Positions 1-15,000 of a stretch of DNA of 64,000 bases are shown piece by piece. Under the pieces are notes generated by a model. That model was not told where the DNA came from. It made no database searches and saw nothing but the letters and a program-made list of their open reading frames with translations. This DNA is from UBA8752 sp002336475 (GTDB taxonomy: Bacteria; Bacteroidota; Bacteroidia; Flavobacteriales_D; Sanyastnellaceae): contig OX044365.1 of NCBI GenBank assembly GCA_943846755.1, positions 2,604,001 to 2,668,000 on the forward strand, in the 5' to 3' direction. The position numbers and the translations under genes were made by a program. Positions within the stretch are counted from its first letter, which is position 1. Each line of letters starts with the position of its first letter.

Positions 1-3000
1 TGGAAGTCAGGGGCAATTCTCGCTTCCAACCCTCTACGTCCAGGTGTTCAAAGCCACCACAAGCCTCGAATACAGAAGGCATCAAGACGGTGTCAGTAGG
101 AATGGCAATTCGGTAGTCTTTCGGCAGACCGAAAAATTCATATTGGCCTGTCAATGTGTCTGTCGTCACTTTGAGTGCAGGGCATCCAAACGCTTGCGTC
201 CAGGTGTTTTGATCTTCCACTTTGTCTATGGGAAGCAGAGTAAAGGAAGTCAGTCCCAAATTGTTGGCGCTCTCATTCCAGGGGCTGGCTCCCATCGCAT
301 CACCAGCAATAACGCGGCCTATGGCCCGTCGCGTGGTGATGTCCACGAATTGATAATCGGCGGGTAAGTTCCCCTCGCTATCCTTGAGCACTGGACCGGT
401 CACGAAGACCTGCTTGCCAGCTGTCGAAGTGCTCGCAAAGACGTGGTTATCCTCGTCATTGTCTTCGTCATTGTCCACCAATTGAGGCTCGATGATGTGA
501 TGTCCTCGGGGAATGGAAAGCTTGGCGAATCCGAATTGGTCGGTCTTGATTGGCTGACTTTCATCATCCATGGCAAGGGATCCATCCACCTTGAAACTGA
601 CGTTTGGAACTGGACAGAAGGAAGGCACAGGACCCTCGATATTGCTGTAGTCCGTTGCGCCATCTGTCAAACCTTGATATGTGACCCGAACTTCGACATC
701 AAAGGCACTCTTGTCGGTGAAGTCCTGGTCTTCTGAGAACAGCAGGACATCACCGATGATGGTGGTGCGTTGGGCGGGTTCGAAGATGTGCTCGAAGCCG
801 CTGGTGGACTTGCTCGGCTTGATGTCGAAGAAGTCTCCCGAGCCGACGTATTTGATGTTGTTGATGGCGTAAGCGCCACCGTCATTTCCGTTGGAGTAGT
901 CCCAGTTTCCGAGGCTCTGCGGGAGGTCGCGCAGCGGACCATTGGCAAAGTAATTGCGGGTGGGGTCGGGCACTTGATACCAACTGGTGTCGGTTCCAGA
1001 GAACCCGAATTCCTGATGGAACAGCACGGCGTTGTGGCCCAACCAGGACTCGACATCCGTTGAGTATTTGGCGCGGTCATAGATGGCATTTCCAAGCCCT
1101 TCGTCCGCGTCATACATCAGCAGCAATCCATCGGTGTAATTGCTCGGGTATTTCTGCATCCAGAATTTCGCGGCTTCCCAACTGCGGTAGTCTTGGCCAT
1201 ACAATGGCGACCCTGGTGTGATCCGGGATCCCTCTGCGTATGAATAGAACAATGCATTGCCCCAGGCCCGGATCTCGTCGTAGGAGATCCGCTCGGAGGC
1301 CATTTGTTGCGTGGTGAGTCCCGTGCCTGTGCAGCTCAATTCGCAATCGACGAACTGGTTGGCATAGGGGTTGAAGTTGCAGGCGTCGAACAGGCGGCTG
1401 CACCCGGGGTTGCATTGGCCATACGGTGCGCGGCGAATGGACTTCCGGTTGATGCTCGGAAGCGCATCGGCACCCGTGGTGCCATCGACCGTCAGTGCAC
1501 CTGAGCCCGACATGACTTCACTGCCTACGAAGTAAGCTTCGGTGATGGGGTTGGCCTCGAAGTTGGTGCCCTCGGGCTGCAACTGTTTGTCCAACATCTG
1601 GTCCACAAAGCGCCCCGCATTGTCGGGCACGAGCACAGAACGCAACCGTGAGAAGGGCAGAGCACCTTCATCAGGTGCTATCCAAACGCCCGTTTCATTG
1701 GGCATGTTGGTCGCATTGAACGTGGAATTGCGCAGTGTTTGTCCGGCAAACAATGCTGCACTTTCTGCATCGCTGAGGATGCCTTCCCAGATGGAGAGGC
1801 GGTGGATCAGGACATCGGAGCCACCGAGAATGAGTTTCTCTGCACTGAAGTCGGCAAAGGCGTCGATCGGAGCGATCACGAATTGAGCCGCAATGTCGAG
1901 GGGGCTTCCGTCGTCATTGAGGTTGTCGAATTCGAAGTGGCGCGGGTTGTTCCAGGGTTCGTTGTCCGAGAGGTTCTGGTCCGTGCTGCGCATGGTGAAG
2001 AACGCCCTGGGCTGGCCATCACCTGTCGGCTGACCGACAGCCAAGGTGACATGGTACCATTGACCTGGAATCACGGCATACTCATTGAATGTGGGCTGCT
2101 CCGGGATGCGGCGCATGGTGCCCGCGGGGCCTGTGAGTTGCCACTTGGCATTGCCCATGTTTGAGGGGTCCTCCGTGTCCTCGACCACACTGAGTGTGAT
2201 GTCTCCTGAACTGTCGTCTCCTTCTATGGTGAAGATGTCACCGAAGTTGTAGGCTTCACCGTCGATCACGTCAGCGGTTCGCCACCAGAACTCATAGGTG
2301 GAAGCTCCCGACACCGCGTCCATGCCCTTTTCAGTCAAAGGCAATTCGATGGTGGCGTTGTTGCGGAAGTTCACCGAGAAGCACTCCGCGCAATCCACCA
2401 GCAGGAAGTTGTCGATTTGTCCCACTCCACTGGCCAAAGCGCTGTGCGTAATGATGCTAAAGTCGTAAGACCCGGCACTGGCTTCCGATCCAATGTACTG
2501 GCTGCATGTGACGTAATTCACGCCTACGCTGTTGTACAGAGCGAAGTTGCCGCTGAAGCTGGTGGCTTCCATGTGTGGCAAGTCTCCGTCCCCTTCGTGG
2601 CGGCTGTCCAGCACACGCAGTCGGTAGTCGCCATTGGGCAACTTCACGCTCGTCACCACTGAGCTGAATGGGTACTGCATGCCCAACACTTGCAAGCTGT
2701 CCTGGTACCGGTTCAATGCGGACCAGAAGTTCTTGACCAGCGTTTCGCTGCCGTCGGCTTCGAGGCGCAGAATCACGGGGTATTCGTAGGGGTTCGCGTC
2801 GTCATCGCTGAACCAGTGAACGGAAATGTCTTCGCCTGTTCCGTAGTAGGAATAATTGCAAGCGTCTTCGCCACCACCGGGCTCAAACAAGGCGTATTCC
2901 AGGTAGTTCTGGCCTTGCGGGTCCGTGCAGCCACTGGGCATTTCGTAGTCGCAGTGGCGGAGCGTACCTCCGAGCTCGTTTCCAGCAAAGTTGACCGCAT

Positions 3001-6000
3001 TGGGGTCTGAGCAGTAGCCGGACGTTCCGGTAGCCGCGTTCCATACCCAAGCGCTCCAATTGTCGCGGATCAGCTCGATGACGTCATCCGGTCCGCGGAA
3101 ATCGTAGAAGTCCACCGGCTGTTCCACGATGGCGGGATCATCGCCGTGGGCGCGGACATAAATCCGCATCCCAGGCACATCACGCCCCGTTTCCACATTC
3201 GCCATGGTGAAGGTGATGTGCTGGTACTTGTTGTAATCCAAGTCGATGGCACCGAAGTCTGTGTAGACACCCGATTGTCTCGCCGAAAGCCTGTATTTGG
3301 TGCTGTCACCGTCGATTTTACGCGCCCAGATGCTGAGGCTTTCTTTTTCGATGTTGGCGAAAGGATCGATGTAGTTCAAAGAGAACAACGGCGCCTCATT
3401 GGCCGCACCGACACCCGTGCCGGGCGCACCCAGCAAGGTGGTTTGTGGCACCTTGACCCATTGGGACACACTGACCCCTTCGCTGATCCTCACGCCTGTG
3501 GAATCCACAAAGCTGAGGGTGGGGTGGAAGGCGTCTGAATGGATGTCGGGCCACTGGTTCAAGGCTCCGCCTTCGCGTTGCTCATAGCGGTCGATGTCGA
3601 GCTTGGCATATTCACCGCCTTCTAGGATCAAGGAGTTTCTTGAGAGGTTCAGGCCTTGCGGTTCTACGACCACGTAGACGCTGTCTTCAGGAGCTCCGTT
3701 TTCAAACGTCACACGACCCTGGACACCGCCATAATTCGAGCGGAAACCAATGGGGTATGGGGTGGGGTTGTAGTACTGCTGGGCAGTATTGCCGGTGCCG
3801 CAAGTGATGACGGCCCCGACCCTGTACTCATACAAGGTTCCAGCAGCCACATCCCAATCGATCCAAGTGTTGATGTCTTCAGAGGCAAAGATTTGCTCCC
3901 AACCGTCGTTGTTGACGTCTGCGGGAGTGTACAGTCGACGGAACACCCTGAACTGGTCGATCAGCCCTTCGCTGTCCAAAGCAGAGGACCAGTCGATTTG
4001 AATCTTGTTCCAATAGCGTCCTTCCGAGACCACCACTCCATCGGTGATGTCGTCCACGTATTTCCAAGGGTCGGATACAGATCCCTGAATGTTGACGTGG
4101 ATGGTAGGGGTGTGGAAGGTGTTTCCGCACATGTCTTGCTCCACGCGGTATTCTGCAGTCTCACAACTCCAAACGTTGTGGAACAAGGTGCTGTCGGTAT
4201 AGAAAATGGGGTCGAGGTTGCCGTTGAAATCGGCGTCTACATTGTAGAACGGCTGGGCGTCAGCTTGCTCGAAAGACCAGGGTTTGGACGGATCGCCCGT
4301 GGCGTATTCCCAGCCGAGATTGGTCCCGCCATATTCTTCGTAATTCCTGCGTTGGAGGTACATGCTGCCGCCCGAGCTGTAACTCGAAGCCGAGTGGTTC
4401 CACGTCAGGGTGACCTGGCTGACCCCGACAGAATCTTCGGCGAGGTATTCAATGACCGTGCCATTGGCGTCGGTAAACACGCGGTCGATATCCGTGAGGA
4501 ATTGCTCCTCCTGGGGATCGGCTTGCATCACGAAGTTCGGTGCGATGTCGGTGCACATGGTGAGCGTGTTGTGCTCGAGGTCGCGGTCGCTCCAAAGCAC
4601 GGTGCGCCTTCCTTCGGTGACCCAGAGTACGGCTGCGGAGATCACGACAGGATCTCCTCCCGTGAATTTGAGCTGGCCGTCAGAATTGTTCATCTGACCG
4701 ACTCTGATGTCCATGTAAATGGAGTCGTTCATGATGTGCGGACAGTTCTTGAGCAGGAGGGGTTCCTGTGAGGTGGTCAGGACCGTATCGAACAGCGCAC
4801 CGGTGAGCTCATTGCGCACCCGGATGTACATCTCTGCATAGGCTGGAATGCCATTGGGGATGCCCCAGTATGGGAGTCCGTTGTTGACCGCATCGGCACC
4901 ACTGTAGCTGAGGTCCGCGAGGGTTTCCGGGTTGAATTTGGGCGCACTGATTGGGAAGGCCACGTGAATTTCGTGGTCGTTGAAGTCGCCCGTGGGAGAA
5001 AGCGCAATCGTGGTCTTGAGGGTGTTCGCATTGAACGTCTTGACGTCGCTGCCTTCGCGCCACATGCCATGATTGGCGGGGGGTGGAGTCAAGTAGAACT
5101 CGCCGGCATCATAGTCGGAGAGGAGGTTTTCCAATCCACCGATGGAGTCGGGATGCACGGCAGCATCGACCAAGGTCAAAGGCGTGCCGTTTTCGGCGGT
5201 GGATTCTGTCGTCCAGAGGTTGGACAAGACAACTTCACCCAGGTTGTAGGTAGCGTAGGTCTGCTGCACGTTCCCCAAGACGCCATCGGCACTCGACTGT
5301 GCAGTATAGACACCGTGGGTGGCATCCATGAGCTCTTCCAGCTCAATGGGGTCTGGAGCGAGCAAAACGGGCACTTCCCAAGCTGGGGTGCGCCGACGCG
5401 TTTGCGAAGCCAGCATCCAGTCGGATTCACCGAAGTGAGCAGGCCCATCCATTGCTGTCATGCCTGTAGAGTCGAGCAGGACAATGGTAGGCAAGGTGAA
5501 AGAGGTGTTGCTTTCGTAAGAGATAGGGAAGGTGTTGGTGCTGGTCGGCACCATGTAAGCCGTGTTTCCGGCCGAGAAGTCTTCGAGGGCTTCAAACTCG
5601 CAAATCGCGCGGCTCACGGAGATGGCGGACTTGCGGTCCCATCCTGCATTGGTGAGCACCACGGCGACATCCGAAGCCGGGTTCTCCGTGTCTTCGGGTG
5701 ACCATAGCGGGTCGTAAGTGAGGGTGGCCCCGTTGTTCCAACCCCAAGCTCCAGCGCCGGTTTTCCAGAGGCCGATGTGGCCTTCTGCGGCGTTCTGGAT
5801 CAAGTCGTTTTCTGAAGACGTTTCAAAGGTTGCAAGGCGTCCTCCTTTGTCCTCACATGCAGCTTGCGCATTGAGGTAGGTGAGGTTGATGTCGTCGCTC
5901 ACGAAGTAGTCCGATGAATCGGTTTGGGCTACGATGGTGAAGCCGTCAATCGTCGGCGCCACGGGGGTTTCCGGGACGGTGGCATCGGCGTTGCCAAAGC

Positions 6001-9000
6001 TGAGGATGCGGCCTTCCTCGGAAGCGCGCCAGATTCGGCCTTGTGTTCCGATGTTGTCTTGCCCTTCCAGCACTTCGGCATCGCCAATGCGCGCACCGAC
6101 ATAGTGCCGGTCAGATGCCGGATCGTAGATGTCGTAGAAGAGTTGGTCTTCGGTGATGGCCGCCCAGGTCAGACCAGGTGAGCCTGCTTTTCCAATCTCG
6201 AGGGTGGCGGGGGCCACGGCGTCCATGCCGCGACCTTCCAATCCACCTGCACCCATGACGCTGTGTTGGTCGTCTGTCGTGACATTGTCATCGGAGTGGA
6301 CTGGCGGCGTGCTGAATTCGGTGAGCAGGTCCCAATCGGGATCCAGGTATTCGCCGGTGATGGGCACCCAAACCGCATTCGTATCGGCGTCAATCAGGCC
6401 CGTCCATCCATGGACGCCCTGCAGGCGCACAAACTCGGATTCTTCAGGGCTTGAGGGCACCATCAAGTGGCCTCCGGCCATGGCAGCAGCGCGCTGGGCG
6501 ATGGTGTATGCCATGGTGCCTGTAGAGACGTAGTACAGGTTGTTTTCGTCGCGGGTCTGGTAGGCAAAGGTGACATCGCCATAGCCGTCCAGGCTCACTT
6601 CGATTTCGGCTTCGATCCCCACCTCGAGGAAAGGGTTCTGTGGCAACAAAGCGACCACATTGTTCTCCTCTTGGATGGTGTGGATGCCCTCTTCTACAAC
6701 GCCTTCTTCATAGTCGCTGCTGAGCGTGACGGTAGCCGTATAGATGTCATCCTCAGGATGGTTGCCTGTGGGAAGGTCGACCCCTCCACCGAGGCGGATC
6801 CGGTTGGACACGAATTGTTGCTCGCCTTCCTCCGTGATGTACTCCTGCGGGCCGGTTGCCATTCCAGGAGGAATCAGGAAGTCCATGGTGAACTGGTGAA
6901 TGGCCATGTCGGCCATGACCGCTCCGCTTGACGGATCGCGGGCTTCCAACAAGGTGGCTTCCCATGTGCCATTCAATGGTGTTCCATTCAGGCTGGCGAT
7001 GGTGGCGGGAAGATCGGCCAAAGCGAATGTCAATGCGTCTGAACTTCCCGGCTGGTAGAGGTTGAATTGCGAGCTTGGGTGCAATTCGGACACCACGACA
7101 CCCGTGTTCACATTTTTGACCGCGAGGCCTATGCTTTGGAGGGTCACACCGGAATGGCTCTGACCGGAACCGTCTTCGCCGATCAGCACATCGGGTGCTG
7201 CAGCGATGTCGATGGTCTTGGGTGCGTTGAAGAAGATGTCAAACTGCTTCAAGGTCCAGCGGTGACCCACCTGGGTATCAAAGGCCCAGAGGCGCCAAAT
7301 GCTGCGCGCATTGATGCCGTCGAACGCTTCGGTCAGGTTGATGTCAAACGTTTTGCCCAATCCAAACTCCAATGTCGTGTCGCCTGCCCCAAGAAGGGTT
7401 CCAGGGCTCAACAGTTGCACCCAGATGCTCGATTCCGGTGTCGGAATGGTGTCTCCATCGAGGTCAAATTCCACCCACAATTCGAGTTGGTCATTGGCTT
7501 CAGGAGTGGCTACCGTGGCCTTGATGTATTCGATGCCTGTGGATACATCGGAGGTTCCGCTGGGCGCTTCCGAACCGATCATCAATTGTCCTTCTGCATC
7601 GAGCTGGTATGCCTGCTCGAGGTAGGCGGCACCATTCTCCGATATGGCTTCAGCTTCATAAGCCACTTGAATGCGCGGTGCCTTCGATTTCGGGACCGAG
7701 ATGAGGGCGACCATACTCAAGTATTCGTGGCCATCGTGCACTTCTCCTGTGGCTTCTCGCAACGAGGAAACATAGCCGTAGTGCTCGGCAATGGGCGTGG
7801 CGTCAGCGCTTTCGGTTTCCCCATTGTTGGGTTCGCCATCTGCCCAAGCGATGCCTGTTACCGACCCGCCTGAGAGCCACTCCCAACCATTGAAGGGTTC
7901 GTCGTAGGATGTCGCTGCGGTGTCTTGGGTCAGTCCAATCCAACCATTGCCTGCCCAGCGCTTCAAAGCCCCCTCTGCTCCCTCTTCACTGAGGGACACC
8001 AATTCGCCACCGACTTGTTGTGCAGCCAAACGCGCCCCTTCAAATGGGTGCTTTTGGTTCGAAACATAGAACCAAGCCTGACGTCCCTCCCCGATGGGCG
8101 TGAAGCCATCGAGCTCAGGGGTCCGCTCAAAGGGCAATTCCAGAATGGCGCCCAACTTCACATCGTCGTTATAGGACCTGAGTTTTCCTCCACCAACAGC
8201 AAGGGCTTTGTTGTCTGGGATGTCTTTCTCAAGGATGGCATGAGCAGAACCCAATCCGCCGTAATTGAAAGTTTCGAGGACGAAACCGTCATGCTGGAAC
8301 GAGCTCGGTTGGTCTGAGATTCGAGGGTAGTTGCGATACCTGGACCATACGGTGCCGTATTCGTTGGTGCCGCCGGGCTCTCCGGAGTTCCATGCAGGTG
8401 TGAAATCGGGTGTGCTGAGCGTGCCGTTGGACGCAGCGATTTTGGATCCATCCACAAACCCCGTGATTTTGGTGCTGCCTGATCCTTTTTTCTTGAGCCA
8501 GCCGGACCAAGAAGAGACAAAGTCCGATTTGTCCGAAAGTAATTTCCAGTGTCTTCGATAATAATTGGTGCACCTGAACCAACTGCACCTTCTCGCATAT
8601 CTGTACCATGGCCCCCAACCCCATTTTTCTCGGTTCTTTGTGACCTTTTTCAGAAGGTGGTAGCCGAACCAGAAATTGTATGATCCCGATAGTCCAGTGG
8701 GGTTCATGGAGGCCAGGTCGCCGCCAAGGTCACGCGCCCTATCCCTCGCTTGATTGAGCGTACGGTTGTCATTGTCCTTGACCCAATAGTAATGGCTCCT
8801 CACATCCCGGATGTCCCAGCCACGGAGGTTTTCGTGGGGGTCTGCTCCCGTCTTGCTTTCCCAGAAGAGCATGTCGCTGTTGGGCCTTGTTTCGGGCCAA
8901 CCGTCGGTACCCAATTGGATGCTGTTGCTGGTGCCGGGATCATAGAGCGCCGACAAGTCGCCCAATCCTGAGCCCAGATAGGTTCTTCGATCCGCGCCAC

Positions 9001-12000
9001 TGCTCTGGCTTCTTGTGGTGTTCGACCACAAACGGCCGTCTCGCCTCACGGGCACCATTTTCAATTGACCCTCCGCGATGTTGGCGTCGCCGAGACCCGA
9101 AGAGGTCATGGTGGGCACGTTTCGGTTGGTCATCAGTTGCGCATAGGTGCTCGATCGGAAGTCATACAAGCCCTCCTGCAATGTTCCGGTGGGCAGTGCT
9201 CCGGATTGGGCCCAATCGGTGTAGGGTGCCGATTGCGAAGGATTCGTCTTGGCCCATGTGTTTCCGAACCGTCGGATTCCGACCCAATAGCGGTCTCTTT
9301 TTTGTTCGTCCTGTCCCAGGAATTCAGTGTCTCCAAAGGATTCAATGAAGGAGAGTTCTTCGGATGAATTCGGAACGAAGGCAAGACTGCGGTATCTGAA
9401 ATACCAATTCCACCAAGACATGGGGTTTTTGGACATCACGTAGGCCGTGCCCAATATGTCTTCCTCTGTATCGGTGTATTCTTTGAATTGAAGGGTGTTG
9501 CTGTCCCAGTCAGCGGATTGATAGCCACTGATCAGAGGGAAGGACATGAAGCCCGGTCCGTTCAGGTTTGCCCCGAGAATGGGGTTGGCTACCCTACCAG
9601 ACCAGTCTTCATTGGTGCCTTCGAGGGTCTGTGCCACCATGTTGGTCTCTTGGTTTGGACTGTTGCCCCAATGCCAGAACAGTTTGGCGTTGGTGCCCCC
9701 GATGGCACCATTCCCGGAGACTGCTCCGAGTCGTCCATGGAGCCAGGCCGGTGAACCCGAGAAGCTGGAGACTGCAATGGGGCTGGTCGGCTGTGCCAAC
9801 TTTGCCTGCAGGCTGGCATAAGGAAGGTTGTCCAAGGTGTTGGACCAAGTTTTGCGGGCCGCATCGAAGTGATAGTAGTCCACCTCTTGGGTGGTGGACT
9901 CTGAGATGCCAGGGATTCCCGGATAGGTTCTAATGCCGGAGCTTTTGAAAGCGGCACCTTCGAGGTGAGCCGATGCAGATTCTGTTCGGGCCAAAGTGGC
10001 GCTCAAGCCGAGGGCAGCCAAATCGGAACCAAAGGCGTCGTCCTTGAATTCCTGATAGTGGGTAGGCAGCCATGAAATGAGACTGTCTCCGAAATAGGTT
10101 TGTTCGTTGGAGCGGTCCCGCAGGGAGAGGTCGCTTCCGGCGAAAGCGTTGGATGTGCTGTATGTGGCGATGGCCAAGAACCTGTCGGTGTGGTCTGATG
10201 ACTCCGTGAGGTTGTCTTTGTCAAAGTCAACATTGACAAAATCCGTGCCGTCGAAGCGTTGGAATTGTCCGAGCATGTCGACGTTGTCGATGTTGATTTC
10301 GACCGTCCGTGTATCCTGACCGGCTTTGCCCAGCCATTGTGTTTCCTCGGTTCCCAGGGGGTCGGCCACCAGTGCGATGCCTTCTTTGGATTCGAGCACG
10401 AATACCGGGCGTGGAGCATAAACAGGCTTGTTCTCGGCGACAATGCCAGGTGGCATGTTCTCCGCGGTCGGTGTGCTGAATTGCGAAGCGAAATGTCCTG
10501 CGTCTGTGACGGCGAGGTCAAAGGCTTGACCGAATTGGATCGAGGTGAAGTTTTCGTAAACCACAAGCTCTCGCTTGTGCTGACCAGGTACTGTGAAGTC
10601 CCATGAAAGGTCTGCATAAGGTCCGTCCACTTCAATGCGTCCATCGGTGGCAGTACCCGTATAGGCCATCATGGTCAATGGGATGCGGCGGTTGGCGTCA
10701 ATCACGTCGCAGACCTCGTCTCCGTCTTCGTCTCCGGAGATGATGAATCCCGAACCGTCTTGGGCGCCAGAGCAATATTCACATGTTCCCGAGGCAGGGT
10801 AGAGGGTACAACCGCTCGCAGCCAAGGGGTTGGTGGGGTCGGCTGCGTCATTGAAATCACAGGCCGAGGGGTCGGCGCAGCCAATTTCTTCGAGGCACCA
10901 TACCGCGCCGTTGATGAGGGTGTCTCCCCCGAGGACCACGCCCGTACCGTCGACATCGCCGCTGCAGTATTCACAGGCATCCTGTGGATCCAGGAACACA
11001 CAGAAAGCGGGGATGGGGTAGGGCACGGAGCCCAATCCAGGTGGCGTGTAGGGCAAGTATCCCGCGTCGTATCCTGTGACATACACGGTTTCGGCGTTTC
11101 CTGCCTTGGTGGCATTGATGCTGTAGTTGCAGGCGGATTCGTCCTGACAACCCGTACAATTCCAGGCGTCCACACAGGAGCCGTCGTCATAGGTGGCGGT
11201 GGGCTTGTAGTTGCAGGCGGTCGGCTCCATGCAGCCCTCATACTCGTCACAGATGTTGTTGAAGTTGTTGTCTGAAAGGCAGATTCCCGCGCACACATTT
11301 TCTGTGCTGGGGCGGTGGGATTGCACCTTCCTGTGCGTGCGGAGCAGTCCTTCGGTGGCGCTGTAGAAGCTGGCACTGCCGAATTCTCCTGAGACGGTAA
11401 TTTCTACGTCACCGGAGAAGAAGTGGGCGGGTGCTGCGCTGCTGCCGTTGATGCCTGAAGGCACGTTCCCGACAATGGCGGTGCTCGAGTCACCCGTTAC
11501 GGTAATGTATTCTGGATGCTCTGCGATCAGTGTGATGGGGGTTTCTGCGGGAACATCGAAGAGGGTGTAGGTGCCCCAGCCCATGAGGTAGATTCTGTCC
11601 TGATCAAAAGTGTCGTGACCGTTGAACATCATGGCGATTTCGCCATCTGCCGGAGCGATGGAGACGTCGCTGAATACATCGAGACACTCGAAATTCTCAG
11701 CGTGGTCGCAGACTTCGTTTTCGTTGTTGTCGTAGCCACCGAGCACTTCAAATTCTGCATGGGGGAATTCAAACAGCACATAAGCGGGGAATGCTCCGCT
11801 CTGGATGACTCCATAGCTGGGCACTGCTACCCATGCGCCCGGCTCAGGTTGGTTGTCGGGGATGATCTCAGTGCCCGAGGCATCATGCCACCGGCGGTCG
11901 CCGCCCTTCAGCCACATTTGGGCGTAGTCGTAGCGCCCATAGCGGTGGCCCTGAATGAAGTCATCGTTGCGGCCATCGAAGTTTTCGTCCTGGTCCCAAT

Positions 12001-15000
12001 TGAAATAGGGGGCCGGGGTGTTGTCCCGAAGGTTGCGCCAGTCGCCTTCTGCAGTGCTGTCAGTGACGCCCAGCCACAGGTGTTCCACTCCACTGAGGCC
12101 GCTGGTCTCGAACAGGGCGACGATTTCATCGTTCTCCTGCTGACCGCCGATGCGGACCATGTGCTCGGACAATTGGCCGAAGTCGTAGTCCAGACCGGAA
12201 AGCAGGTCTTCCATGCTCACTGCGGAGGTCGAGATGTAGTACTTGCTGCTGTCGGTGCGGCCCACGTAGGTGATGGGGAGCTTGTCAAAGTTGTCGCGCT
12301 CGGTGAGACAGTGCTCGCACTCCTCCTCTGGGAAGCGGCAGTCCGTGGTCGTGTTCCTTGGGATTTCCAACAGCGTGACACGGGGAGTGTCGCGGTTGGG
12401 ACAGGCATTGGAAGCCAGCGCATGTCCATTGGAATCGGCCACGGCAAAATTGAACGTCGGCGTGCACCATCCACCTTGTAATTCCAGGATGAGCGGGGCG
12501 TTTCGGGCTTCAAATGTGACCTCGCCTTCGCTGTCATAGAATGCCTGAATCCCGTCGCGGAAGGTGAAGCCCCATTGGCCTGCTGCGATATCGTGGTTGA
12601 CCCCGGTAGAGTGGGTGCCCAAATAACCTTGGTCAGGCACGGTGCCTATGCTCCACAATTGGGCATAATCGTATTGCTGGTCCTGGATGTCTTGGTTGCG
12701 CAAGAAGTTCGGGTCTGTGTCAACGGGTGGGATCGCCCAATTCTCATAACCGAGGCCGCTTGAATCCCGGAGGTGGGTCCAGTTGCCTTCGCCCACGCCC
12801 AGCATGTCATCGTCCGTGAGAGCCAACCATGCGTATGGGATCTGGGCCTCGAACAGCATATTGGTCAGGGCGGCATTTTCTGCTTCGCTCTCGATGACCA
12901 GTAGGTTTTCTCTGAGTTGAGACCAACGCACTTCGGGCGTGTTCATCCAGTCGTGCAGCGAAAGGGTGTCGGTTTCAGAGCGGTAATAACGGCTGCCTTC
13001 GGCTTCACCCATAAGGATGAACTTGTGCCCGGTCAGATGAAGTGTATCCGCTGGAGCCAATGCAATTTCATTGCTGAAGCTGGTCCGGTCGGCGAGCATC
13101 AATGCCTCTTCCACGCTTTGAACGGTGCCGATGTGTCCTCCGACGGCTGCGGCGTCTTCCAAGGCTTGTTCCCAAGAGACGGGCGTTCGGCTGATGTAGA
13201 ATCGGGTCGAATCGGTAGCGCCTAAATGGAGGTATTCCAAGAAGGAATAGTTCGCATAGGAGTCCGTGGCCTCTGGGTTGTAGTTGCAAGCGGTGGGGTC
13301 ATCGCAACCCGAAATTTCTTCGGTGTCCAAGACGCCATCTGCATCAGAATCGCCTGAAACTCGGATTGTTTCGGTCAGTCTGTCCGGGTCGTCATTGGGT
13401 GTCCAAGAGCGTCCTGAGATGTCCGGGTATTCACAGTACATGGCATTCATGGCTGCGACATGCCCAGCATTGCCGGTGGTGTCTGCCAATGCCTTGAAAT
13501 CAAAGTTGAGTGCGTTTTCGTCCGCACACCCATAGTCCAACACTGAGGAGTGGGTGATGTTGATGTAGTTGCGGTCCCTTTTTTGCATCTCCGCGCTGAA
13601 ACGGCCTGCTACCGCATCCGAATCACCATTGCTGATCATGGAGATCAAGGAGGCGTTTTCTTGGTCGACGTCGGGGGTGTGCTCGAATTGAGCCGCTTCT
13701 TGCTTGTGCAGTGAGGCTGCTTCTCCAAAGGTCAACGCCCGGTCCCAAATCGCGATGTCGTCGATGACGCCGCTCCACAAGTAGCTGTTGTCTGGACGCC
13801 CGGCAATGGTCAATGTTGTGTTGGGAAGCTGGAGGGGTGTTGTTCGGAAGGCATTGACCGCCATTTCTCCGTTGATGTAGGCCACCAAGGTGCTGTCAAA
13901 GGCCTCAAAAGTCAGGACGAGGTGGTTCCAACTGTGATTGTAGGCCTTGATGGTGTGTGATTCGCCTGCTGCATTGAGCATCAGTTCGTTGCCAGATGCC
14001 GAGACTTCCAATTGTCCTTCCACGGCCATGCCATCGGTCACATTGGAGAGGAGCACGCCGTCTGTGTTGAGGGCAGATTCGAGGGTGAACCACAGAGACA
14101 GAGACAGTGAACGGGGTGCATCAGGGGACCCCAGTTGATCCCCGGGGATCGCGAGGGTGAGCGGCGCGCCTTCTGTGCGCAAAGCCTTGCCGGCTTCTCC
14201 AAAGCGGTTGCTCGACCAGTCCGAAGCGCCTGGGGGATTGGAGGTGACTTCTGCATTGGATACCGTATCTGTCAGGAGCCCGTCCAAGGGCGCCCAGAAG
14301 GTCAGACCATCGGTGTAGAAGAATCCGCGGTCGCCGCCGGGGTCCTCTTCGGAGTCCAGGTTGGTCAGGTGTCCCAGTTTTCCTTTTGAAGTCCAGACAA
14401 TGTTGTCAAAGTCCGGTGCTGTGATGGTCCCGGTCGTGTCGCGGAAAACCGCTTCGTTGATGCGCTCCATGGATTCGACCTCGCTGGCCTCCATAAAGGC
14501 AGCTTCTGGCAGGCCGTCAAAATCCAACATGTACACCTTTCCTCGGGAGTAGTGGTCTTCTTCGTTCACGAGGATGGTGTTGCCACCCAGCATGGGCTCG
14601 TCGTCCGTGTTGAGGATTTCCGTGCTGAAGTGGCGGAATTCCGTGTAGCCCTCAGCGTCTACAAAAGCCAGGCTGAAGTGGTCCGTGCCGAAGTAGTTCC
14701 AATCGGGCACATAGCGCCAGCTGCCAGCCTCTGCGCCGGCTTGCAATCGGCCGTGGGCGGGACAAATGCCGAAAGGCAATTCCATGATGGCTTGTTTGCC
14801 ATCGACGAGGTTGGTGTTGGTCCCAGCGGATTGGGGTACGCCTGCATCGATCCAACCGAAGCAATCTTCTCCTGCCGCACATGCTCCTGAATTCCAAGAA
14901 GGTGTGCCCGAAACATTGGTCCACTCCTCGTCGGTCCGCAAGTGGTAATCGCCAAACCAGCCGCTCTCCGATCCTGGGATCAATGCGAGCTCGGCCTCAT

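Noticed and set aside
3656..4771. Long plus-strand open frame (371 codons) opposite the giant gene
   Set aside because: It is antisense to the giant protein's coding frame and has no domain signature. Several similar frames (7067-7873, 11516-12481, 14942-15904) arise the same way from the G+C-rich codons of the real strand.
10740..11240. Cys repeats as a possible CRISPR or tandem DNA repeat
   Set aside because: The units are conserved at the protein level only, with variable spacing and diverged DNA. There are no identical direct repeats with spacers.
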